Positions 12,269 to 22,200 of a DNA stretch of 64,000 bases are shown here, piece by piece. The notes under the pieces were generated by a model. That model was not told where the DNA came from. It did not search any database and saw nothing but the letters and a program-made list of their open reading frames with translations. The position numbers and the translations under genes were made by a program. Origin of the DNA: Micropterix aruncella (Eukaryota > Arthropoda > Insecta > Lepidoptera > Micropterigidae); contig CALYMY010000078.1 in the NCBI GenBank assembly GCA_944548615.1, forward strand, positions 1 through 64,000. Direction: 5' to 3'. The stretch's first letter is position 1. The number at the start of each line of letters is the position of its first letter.

Positions 12269-15060
12269 TATGTAAGACGGTAAGTGTGTATGTATGTAAG
12301 ACGGTAAGTGTGTATGTATGTAAGACGGTAAGTGTGTATGTATGTAAGACGGTAAGTGTGTATGTATGTAAGACGGTAAGTGTGTATGTATGTAAGACGG
12401 TAAGTGTGTATGTATGTAAGACGGTAAGTGTGTATGTATGTAAGACGGTAAGTGTGTATGTATGTAAGACGGTAAGTGTGTATGTATGTAAGACGGTAAG
12501 TGTGTATGTATGTAAGACGGTAAGTGTGTATGTATGTAAGACGGTAAGTGTGTATGTATGTAAGACGGTAAGTGTGTATGTATGTAAGACGGTAAGTGTG
12601 TATGTATGTAAGACGGTAAGTGTGTATGTATGTAAGACGGTAAGTGTGTATGTATGTAAGACGGTAAGTGTGTATGTATGTAAGACGGTAAGTGTGTATG
12701 TATGTAAGACGGTAAGTGTGTATGTATGTAAGACGGTAAGTGTGTATGTATGTAAGACGGTAAGTGTGTATGTATGTAAGACGGTAAGTGTGTATGTATG
12801 TAAGACGGTAAGTGTGTATGTATGTAAGACGGTAAGTGTGTATGTATGTAAGACGGTAAGTGTGTATGTATGTAAGACGGTAAGTGTGTATGTATGTAAG
12901 ACGGTAAGTGTGTATGTATGTAAGACGGTAAGTGTGTATGTATGTAAGACGGTAAGTGTGTATGTATGTAAGACGGTAAGTGTGTATGTATGTAAGACGG
13001 TAAGTGTGTATGTATGTAAGACGGTAAGTGTGTATGTATGTAAGACGGTAAGTGTGTATGTATGTAAGACGGTAAGTGTGTATGTATGTAAGACGGTAAG
13101 TGTGTATGTATGTAAGACGGTAAGTGTGTATGTATGTAAGACGGTAAGTGTGTATGTATGTAAGACGGTAAGTGTGTATGTATGTAAGACGGTAAGTGTG
13201 TATGTATGTAAGACGGTAAGTGTGTATGTATGTAAGACGGTAAGTGTGTATGTATGTAAGACGGTAAGTGTGTATGTATGTAAGACGGTAAGTGTGTATG
13301 TATGTAAGACGGTAAGTGTGTATGTATGTAAGACGGTAAGTGTGTATGTATGTAAGACGGTAAGTGTGTATGTATGTAAGACGGTAAGTGTGTATGTATG
13401 TAAGACGGTAAGTGTGTATGTATGTAAGACGGTAAGTGTGTATGTATGTAAGACGGTAAGTGTGTATGTATGTAAGACGGTAAGTGTGTATGTATGTAAG
13501 ACGGTAAGTGTGTATGTATGTAAGACGGTAAGTGTGTATGTATGTAAGACGGTAAGTGTGTATGTATGTAAGACGGTAAGTGTGTATGTATGTAAGACGG
13601 TAAGTGTGTATGTATGTAAGACGGTAAGTGTGTATGTATGTAAGACGGTAAGTGTGTATGTATGTAAGACGGTAAGTGTGTATGTATGTAAGACGGTAAG
13701 TGTGTATGTATGTAAGACGGTAAGTGTGTATGTATGTAAGACGGTAAGTGTGTATGTATGTAAGACGGTAAGTGTGTATGTATGTAAGACGGTAAGTGTG
13801 TATGTATGTAAGACGGTAAGTGTGTATGTATGTAAGACGGTAAGTGTGTATGTATGTAAGACGGTAAGTGTGTATGTATGTAAGACGGTAAGTGTGTATG
13901 TATGTAAGACGGTAAGTGTGTATGTATGTAAGACGGTAAGTGTGTATGTATGTAAGACGGTAAGTGTGTATGTATGTAAGACGGTAAGTGTGTATGTATG
14001 TAAGACGGTAAGTGTGTATGTATGTAAGACGGTAAGTGTGTATGTATGTAAGACGGTAAGTGTGTATGTATGTAAGACGGTAAGTGTGTATGTATGTAAG
14101 ACGGTAAGTGTGTATGTATGTAAGACGGTAAGTGTGTATGTATGTAAGACGGTAAGTGTGTATGTATGTAAGACGGTAAGTGTGTATGTATGTAAGACGG
14201 TAAGTGTGTATGTATGTAAGACGGTAAGTGTGTATGTATGTAAGACGGTAAGTGTGTATGTATGTAAGACGGTAAGTGTGTATGTATGTAAGACGGTAAG
14301 TGTGTATGTATGTAAGACGGTAAGTGTGTATGTATGTAAGACGGTAAGTGTGTATGTATGTAAGACGGTAAGTGTGTATGTATGTAAGACGGTAAGTGTG
14401 TATGTATGTAAGACGGTAAGTGTGTATGTATGTAAGACGGTAAGTGTGTATGTATGTAAGACGGTAAGTGTGTATGTATGTAAGACGGTAAGTGTGTATG
14501 TATGTAAGACGGTAAGTGTGTATGTATGTAAGACGGTAAGTGTGTATGTATGTAAGACGGTAAGTGTGTATGTATGTAAGACGGTAAGTGTGTATGTATG
14601 TAAGACGGTAAGTGTGTATGTATGTAAGACGGTAAGTGTGTATGTATGTAAGACGGTAAGTGTGTATGTATGTAAGACGGTAAGTGTGTATGTATGTAAG
14701 ACGGTAAGTGTGTATGTATGTAAGACGGTAAGTGTGTATGTATGTAAGACGGTAAGTGTGTATGTATGTAAGACGGTAAGTGTGTATGTATGTAAGACGG
14801 TAAGTGTGTATGTATGTAAGACGGTAAGTGTGTATGTATGTAAGACGGTAAGTGTGTATGTATGTAAGACGGTAAGTGTGTATGTATGTAAGACGGTAAG
14901 TGTGTATGTATGTAAGACGGTAAGTGTGTATGTATGTAAGACGGTAAGTGTGTATGTATGTAAGACGGTAAGTGTGTATGTATGTAAGACGGTAAGTGTG
15001 TATGTATGTAAGACGGTAAGTGTGTATGTATGTAAGACGGTAAGTGTGTATGTATGTAAG

Positions 15061-15096
15061 ACGGTAAGTGTGTATGTAGATGTAAGACGGTAAGTG
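15061..15096 (+). repeat. 2-bp insertion in a satellite unit
   Basis: TGTATGTA is followed by an extra GA (15079-15080) before TGTAAGACGG. This is the only irregularity seen in the left 4 kb of array 2. Confidence 0.85.
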
Positions 15097-16320
15097 TGTA
15101 TGTATGTAAGACGGTAAGTGTGTATGTATGTAAGACGGTAAGTGTGTATGTATGTAAGACGGTAAGTGTGTATGTATGTAAGACGGTAAGTGTGTATGTA
15201 TGTAAGACGGTAAGTGTGTATGTATGTAAGACGGTAAGTGTGTATGTATGTAAGACGGTAAGTGTGTATGTATGTAAGACGGTAAGTGTGTATGTATGTA
15301 AGACGGTAAGTGTGTATGTATGTAAGACGGTAAGTGTGTATGTATGTAAGACGGTAAGTGTGTATGTATGTAAGACGGTAAGTGTGTATGTATGTAAGAC
15401 GGTAAGTGTGTATGTATGTAAGACGGTAAGTGTGTATGTATGTAAGACGGTAAGTGTGTATGTATGTAAGACGGTAAGTGTGTATGTATGTAAGACGGTA
15501 AGTGTGTATGTATGTAAGACGGTAAGTGTGTATGTATGTAAGACGGTAAGTGTGTATGTATGTAAGACGGTAAGTGTGTATGTATGTAAGACGGTAAGTG
15601 TGTATGTATGTAAGACGGTAAGTGTGTATGTATGTAAGACGGTAAGTGTGTATGTATGTAAGACGGTAAGTGTGTATGTATGTAAGACGGTAAGTGTGTA
15701 TGTATGTAAGACGGTAAGTGTGTATGTATGTAAGACGGTAAGTGTGTATGTATGTAAGACGGTAAGTGTGTATGTATGTAAGACGGTAAGTGTGTATGTA
15801 TGTAAGACGGTAAGTGTGTATGTATGTAAGACGGTAAGTGTGTATGTATGTAAGACGGTAAGTGTGTATGTATGTAAGACGGTAAGTGTGTATGTATGTA
15901 AGACGGTAAGTGTGTATGTATGTAAGACGGTAAGTGTGTATGTATGTAAGACGGTAAGTGTGTATGTATGTAAGACGGTAAGTGTGTATGTATGTAAGAC
16001 GGTAAGTGTGTATGTATGTAAGACGGTAAGTGTGTATGTATGTAAGACGGTAAGTGTGTATGTATGTAAGACGGTAAGTGTGTATGTATGTAAGACGGTA
16101 AGTGTGTATGTATGTAAGACGGTAAGTGTGTATGTATGTAAGACGGTAAGTGTGTATGTATGTAAGACGGTAAGTGTGTATGTATGTAAGACGGTAAGTG
16201 TGTATGTATGTAAGACGGTAAGTGTGTATGTATGTAAGACGGTAAGTGTGTATGTATGTAAGACGGTAAGTGTGTATGTATGTAAGACGGTAAGTGTGTA
16301 TGTATGTAAGACGGTAAGTG

Positions 16321-18343
16321 TGATGTATGAAAGACGGTAAGTGTGTATGTATGTAAGACGGTAAGTGTGTATGTATGTAAGACGGTAAGTGTGTATGTAT
16401 GTAAGACGGTAAGTGTGTATGTATGTAAGACGGTAAGTGTGTATGTATGTAAGACGTAAGTGTGAATGTATGTAAGGCGGTAAGTGTGTATGTATGTAAG
16501 ACGGTAAGTGTGTATGTATGTAAGACGGTAAGTATGTATGTATGTAAGACGGTAAGTGTGTATGTATGTAAGACGGTAAGTGTGTATGTATGTAAGACGG
16601 TAAGTGTGTATGTATGTAAGACGGTAAGTGTGTATGTATGTAAGACGGTAAGTGTGTATGTATGTAAGACGGTAAGTGTGTATGTATGTAAGACGGTAAG
16701 TGTGTATGTATGTAAGACGGTAAGTGTGTATGTATGTAAGACGGTAAGTGTGTATGTATGTAAGACGGTAAGTGTGTATGTATGTAAGACGGTAAGTGTG
16801 TATGTATGTAGACGGTAAGTGGTGTATGTATGTAAGACGGTAAGTGTGTATGTATGTAAGACGGTAAGTGTGTATGTATGTAAGACGGTAAGTGTGTATG
16901 TATGTAAGACGGTAAGTGTGTATGTATGTAAGACGGTAAGTGTGTATGTATGTAAGACGGTAAGTGTGTATGTATGTAAGACGGTAAGTGTGTATGTATG
17001 TAAGACGGTAAGTGTGTATGTATGTAAGACGGTAAGTGTGTATGTATGTAAGACGGTAAGTGTGTATGTATGTAAGACGGTAAGTGTGTTATGGTATGTT
17101 AAGACGGTAAGTGTGTATGTATGTAAGACGGTAAGTGTGTATGTATGTAAGACGGTAAGTGTGTATGTATGTAAGACGGTAAGTGTGTATGTATGTAAGA
17201 CGGTAAGTGTGTATGTATGTAAGACGGTAAGTGTGTATGTATGTAAGGCGGTAAGTGTGTATGTATGTAGGACGGTAAGTGTGTATGTATGTAAGACGGT
17301 AAGTGTGTATGTATGTAAGACGGTAAGTGTGTATGTATGTAAGACGGTAAGTGTGTATGTATGTAAGACGGTAAGTGTGTATGTATGTAGAGCGGTAAGT
17401 GTGTATGTATGTAAGACGGTAAGTGTGTATGTATGTAAGACGGTAAGTGTGTATGTATGTAAGACGGTAAGTGTGTATGTATGTAAGACGGTAAGTGTGT
17501 ATGTATGTAAGACGGTAAGTGCGTATGTATGTAAGACGGTAAGTGTGTATGTATGTAAGACGGTAAGTGTGTATGTATGTAAGACGGTAAGTGTGTATGT
17601 ATGTAAGACGGTAAGTGTGTATGTATGTAAGACGGTAAGTGTGTATGTATGTAAGACGGTAAGTGTGTATGTATGTAAGACGGTAAGTGTGTATGTATGT
17701 AAGACGGTAAGTGTGTATGTATGTAAGACGGTAAGTGTGTATGTATGTAAGACGGTAAGTGTGTATGTATGTAAGACGGTAAGTGTGTATGTATGTAAGA
17801 CGGTAAGTGTGTATGTATGTAAGACGGTAAGTGTGTATGTATGTAAGACGGTAAGTTGTGTATGTATTGTAAGACGGTAAGTGTGTATGTATGTAAGACG
17901 GTAAGTGTGTATGTATGTAAGACGGTAAGTGTGTATGTATGTAAGACGGTAAGTGTGTATGTATGTAAGACGGTAAGTGTGAATGTATGTAAGACGGTAA
18001 GTGTGTATGTATGTAAGACGGTAAGTGTGTATGTATGTCAGACGGTAAGTGTGTATGTATGTAAGACGGTAAGTGTGTATGTATGTAAGACGGTAAGTGT
18101 GTATGTATGTAAGACGGTAAGTGTGTATGTATGTAAGACGGTAAGTGTGTTGTATGTAAGGACGGTAAGTGTGTATGTATGTAAGACGGGTAAGTGTGTA
18201 TGTATGTAAGACGGTAAGTGTGTATGTATGTAAGACGGTAAGTTGTGTATGTATGTAAGACGGTAAGTGTGTATGTATGTATGACGGTAAGTGTGTATGT
18301 ATGTAAGACGGTAAGTGTGTATGTATGTAAGACGGTAAGTGTG
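16321..18343 (+). repeat. Degenerate right end of array 2
   Basis: About 84 units with scattered changes, in contrast to the perfect units to the left and beyond spacer 2. Substitutions seen: T to A at 16330, 16465 and 17982, A to G at 16477, 17248 and 17270, G to A at 16534, a three-base change at 17390-17392, T to C at 17522, A to C at 18039 and A to T at 18282. Losses of one base occur near 16322, 16456, 16810 and 18150. Gains of one base occur near 16821, 17090-17100 (three), 17857, 17868, 18161, 18190 and 18244. Divergence rises toward the spacer, as expected where unequal exchange no longer homogenises an array edge. The single-base indels could in part be base-calling errors, but clustered substitutions in matching registers elsewhere argue that much of this is real. 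Confidence 0.9.
17241..17400 (+). repeat. Variant-unit block C (shares its register with two blocks in array 3)
   Basis: One unit has AAGGCGG in place of AAGACGG (17248), the next has AGGACGG (17270), and the sixth unit after the first has AGAGCGG (17390-17392). The first and last marked sites are exactly 144 bp (six units) apart. The same order and spacing occur at 33496-33640, and part of it at 34408-34530. Confidence 0.8.
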
Positions 18344-18522
18344 AATTTTTTATTAAATTCATTATATAAATTCATATTTAATTATAAATAATTAATAATT
18401 ATTTAAATTTATATATTATTATTTTTTTTTATATATAAATATATTAAATAATCAAATTTTTATATTAAATTTATAATTAGTTATCTATATATATATATAT
18501 AAACCTACATATATATATAATA
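18344..18522 (+). repeat. Spacer 2 subrepeat 1 (about 179 bp)
   Basis: It begins with AATTTTTTATTAAATTCATT like spacer 1, with one T fewer a little further on (AAATTCATATTTA). It ends in an interrupted TA tract containing AAACCTACAT, comparable with CTACAT in spacer 1. Confidence 0.8.
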
Positions 18523-18693
18523 CGTTATATTTTTATTCAATTCATTATATAATTTTTATAATATATTTTTTATTTAATTATAAATATTAATAATTATTTA
18601 AATTATAATAATTATTATTTTTTTTTTATATAAAAATATATTAAAGAATTAATTTATATTAAATTTTATAATAGTTATATATATATATATATA
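18523..18693 (+). repeat. Spacer 2 subrepeat 2 (about 171 bp)
   Basis: It starts at CGTTATATTTTTATTC, a diverged form of the CCTTAAA start. The TTTTATATTTA word is lost here (TTTTTTATTTAA). It ends in a short TA tract. Confidence 0.78.
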
Positions 18694-18874
18694 CCTTAAA
18701 TTTTTTATTCAATTCATTATATAATTTTTATAAGTATAATTTATATATAATTAAATTAATTAATAATTATTTAAAATTTATAATTTATTATTTTTTTTAT
18801 ATAAAAAAATATATTAAATAATTAATGTATATTAAATTTATTAATTGTTATATTATATTTACTTATATTATATA
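18694..18874 (+). repeat. Spacer 2 subrepeat 3 (about 181 bp)
   Basis: It starts at CCTTAAATTTTTTATTC. The middle is rearranged by small indels (ATAAGTATAATTTATATA), and the terminal TA tract has decayed to TATTATATTTACTTATATTA. It is the most diverged of the ten subrepeats. Confidence 0.78.
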
Positions 18875-19094
18875 CCTTAAATCTTTTATTAAATTCATTA
18901 TACTAAATTTTATAATATATTTTTATTTTAATTATAAATATTAATAATTATTAAATTTATAATTATTATTTTTTTTTATATAAAAAATTTATTAAATAAT
19001 CAATTTATATTAAATTTTATAATTAGTATATATATATATATATATATAATATAATAAATAATATATATATATATATATATAGTATATATATATT
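18875..19094 (+). repeat. Spacer 2 subrepeat 4 with broken TA tract (about 220 bp)
   Basis: It starts at CCTTAAATCTTTTATT. The long TA region at its end (about 19027-19094) is interrupted by AATATAATAAATAA and by AG, unlike the pure TA run at the same place in spacer 1. Confidence 0.8.
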
Positions 19095-19254
19095 CTTAAA
19101 TTTTTTTATTCAATTCATTATATAAATTTTATAATATATTTTTATATTTAATTATAAATAATTAATAATTATTTAAATTTATAATTATTATTTTTTTGTA
19201 AATTTATAATTTATAATTATTTATAATTATAATTTATAATAAATTTATAATTAT
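19095..19254 (+). repeat. Spacer 2 subrepeat 5 (right end, about 160 bp)
   Basis: It starts at CTTAAATTTTTTTATTC and contains TTTTATATTTA at 19140-19150, the only intact copy in this spacer. The 57-bp tail from 19198 is identical to the tail at 12212-12268. The whole subrepeat differs from its spacer 1 counterpart by one T. Confidence 0.85.
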
Positions 19255-22200
19255 TATGTAAGACGGTAAGTGTGTATGTATGTAAGACGGTAAGTGTGTA
19301 TGTATGTAAGACGGTAAGTGTGTATGTATGTAAGACGGTAAGTGTGTATGTATGTAAGACGGTAAGTGTGTATGTATGTAAGACGGTAAGTGTGTATGTA
19401 TGTAAGACGGTAAGTGTGTATGTATGTAAGACGGTAAGTGTGTATGTATGTAAGACGGTAAGTGTGTATGTATGTAAGACGGTAAGTGTGTATGTATGTA
19501 AGACGGTAAGTGTGTATGTATGTAAGACGGTAAGTGTGTATGTATGTAAGACGGTAAGTGTGTATGTATGTAAGACGGTAAGTGTGTATGTATGTAAGAC
19601 GGTAAGTGTGTATGTATGTAAGACGGTAAGTGTGTATGTATGTAAGACGGTAAGTGTGTATGTATGTAAGACGGTAAGTGTGTATGTATGTAAGACGGTA
19701 AGTGTGTATGTATGTAAGACGGTAAGTGTGTATGTATGTAAGACGGTAAGTGTGTATGTATGTAAGACGGTAAGTGTGTATGTATGTAAGACGGTAAGTG
19801 TGTATGTATGTAAGACGGTAAGTGTGTATGTATGTAAGACGGTAAGTGTGTATGTATGTAAGACGGTAAGTGTGTATGTATGTAAGACGGTAAGTGTGTA
19901 TGTATGTAAGACGGTAAGTGTGTATGTATGTAAGACGGTAAGTGTGTATGTATGTAAGACGGTAAGTGTGTATGTATGTAAGACGGTAAGTGTGTATGTA
20001 TGTAAGACGGTAAGTGTGTATGTATGTAAGACGGTAAGTGTGTATGTATGTAAGACGGTAAGTGTGTATGTATGTAAGACGGTAAGTGTGTATGTATGTA
20101 AGACGGTAAGTGTGTATGTATGTAAGACGGTAAGTGTGTATGTATGTAAGACGGTAAGTGTGTATGTATGTAAGACGGTAAGTGTGTATGTATGTAAGAC
20201 GGTAAGTGTGTATGTATGTAAGACGGTAAGTGTGTATGTATGTAAGACGGTAAGTGTGTATGTATGTAAGACGGTAAGTGTGTATGTATGTAAGACGGTA
20301 AGTGTGTATGTATGTAAGACGGTAAGTGTGTATGTATGTAAGACGGTAAGTGTGTATGTATGTAAGACGGTAAGTGTGTATGTATGTAAGACGGTAAGTG
20401 TGTATGTATGTAAGACGGTAAGTGTGTATGTATGTAAGACGGTAAGTGTGTATGTATGTAAGACGGTAAGTGTGTATGTATGTAAGACGGTAAGTGTGTA
20501 TGTATGTAAGACGGTAAGTGTGTATGTATGTAAGACGGTAAGTGTGTATGTATGTAAGACGGTAAGTGTGTATGTATGTAAGACGGTAAGTGTGTATGTA
20601 TGTAAGACGGTAAGTGTGTATGTATGTAAGACGGTAAGTGTGTATGTATGTAAGACGGTAAGTGTGTATGTATGTAAGACGGTAAGTGTGTATGTATGTA
20701 AGACGGTAAGTGTGTATGTATGTAAGACGGTAAGTGTGTATGTATGTAAGACGGTAAGTGTGTATGTATGTAAGACGGTAAGTGTGTATGTATGTAAGAC
20801 GGTAAGTGTGTATGTATGTAAGACGGTAAGTGTGTATGTATGTAAGACGGTAAGTGTGTATGTATGTAAGACGGTAAGTGTGTATGTATGTAAGACGGTA
20901 AGTGTGTATGTATGTAAGACGGTAAGTGTGTATGTATGTAAGACGGTAAGTGTGTATGTATGTAAGACGGTAAGTGTGTATGTATGTAAGACGGTAAGTG
21001 TGTATGTATGTAAGACGGTAAGTGTGTATGTATGTAAGACGGTAAGTGTGTATGTATGTAAGACGGTAAGTGTGTATGTATGTAAGACGGTAAGTGTGTA
21101 TGTATGTAAGACGGTAAGTGTGTATGTATGTAAGACGGTAAGTGTGTATGTATGTAAGACGGTAAGTGTGTATGTATGTAAGACGGTAAGTGTGTATGTA
21201 TGTAAGACGGTAAGTGTGTATGTATGTAAGACGGTAAGTGTGTATGTATGTAAGACGGTAAGTGTGTATGTATGTAAGACGGTAAGTGTGTATGTATGTA
21301 AGACGGTAAGTGTGTATGTATGTAAGACGGTAAGTGTGTATGTATGTAAGACGGTAAGTGTGTATGTATGTAAGACGGTAAGTGTGTATGTATGTAAGAC
21401 GGTAAGTGTGTATGTATGTAAGACGGTAAGTGTGTATGTATGTAAGACGGTAAGTGTGTATGTATGTAAGACGGTAAGTGTGTATGTATGTAAGACGGTA
21501 AGTGTGTATGTATGTAAGACGGTAAGTGTGTATGTATGTAAGACGGTAAGTGTGTATGTATGTAAGACGGTAAGTGTGTATGTATGTAAGACGGTAAGTG
21601 TGTATGTATGTAAGACGGTAAGTGTGTATGTATGTAAGACGGTAAGTGTGTATGTATGTAAGACGGTAAGTGTGTATGTATGTAAGACGGTAAGTGTGTA
21701 TGTATGTAAGACGGTAAGTGTGTATGTATGTAAGACGGTAAGTGTGTATGTATGTAAGACGGTAAGTGTGTATGTATGTAAGACGGTAAGTGTGTATGTA
21801 TGTAAGACGGTAAGTGTGTATGTATGTAAGACGGTAAGTGTGTATGTATGTAAGACGGTAAGTGTGTATGTATGTAAGACGGTAAGTGTGTATGTATGTA
21901 AGACGGTAAGTGTGTATGTATGTAAGACGGTAAGTGTGTATGTATGTAAGACGGTAAGTGTGTATGTATGTAAGACGGTAAGTGTGTATGTATGTAAGAC
22001 GGTAAGTGTGTATGTATGTAAGACGGTAAGTGTGTATGTATGTAAGACGGTAAGTGTGTATGTATGTAAGACGGTAAGTGTGTATGTATGTAAGACGGTA
22101 AGTGTGTATGTATGTAAGACGGTAAGTGTGTATGTATGTAAGACGGTAAGTGTGTATGTATGTAAGACGGTAAGTGTGTATGTATGTAAGACGGTAAGTG

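Larger units (their letters stand above)
12269..18343 (+). repeat. 24-bp satellite array 2
   Basis: About 253 copies of the same monomer in the same orientation as array 1, bounded on both sides by the AT-rich spacers. This is the only array with both ends in the window. From 12269 to 16320 the copies look identical except for a 2-bp insertion (GA) at 15079-15080. From about 16321 to the right boundary the copies carry many substitutions and single-base indels. The array starts within a unit at TATGTAAGACGG and ends at GTAAGTGTG, the same phase as the neighbouring array ends. On the minus strand all three frames of the unit are free of stop codons, which gives long meaningless reading frames across the array. 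No gene is supported. Confidence 0.97.
18344..19254 (+). repeat. AT-rich spacer 2 (five-part repeat block)
   Basis: This 911-bp block separates arrays 2 and 3 and is a diverged copy of spacer 1 in the same orientation. Five subrepeats start at about 18344, 18523, 18694, 18875 and 19095. Their lengths (179, 171, 181, 220 and 160 bp) track those in spacer 1 (178, 167, 176, 246 and 159 bp), so the whole block was duplicated as a unit. Both junctions with the satellite have the same phase as in spacer 1. The two ends are nearly identical to spacer 1 while the three middle subrepeats carry many substitutions and small indels. I see no coding frame, RNA or transposon feature in it. It may be a decayed insertion or an integral part of a composite satellite. 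Confidence 0.92.

Noticed and set aside
12231..18375. Minus-strand open reading frames across array 2, one of 2,043 residues
   Set aside because: All three minus-strand frames of the unit are stop-free. These frames begin and end by chance in the AT-rich spacers and switch repeat pattern at each indel, as expected for non-coding DNA.
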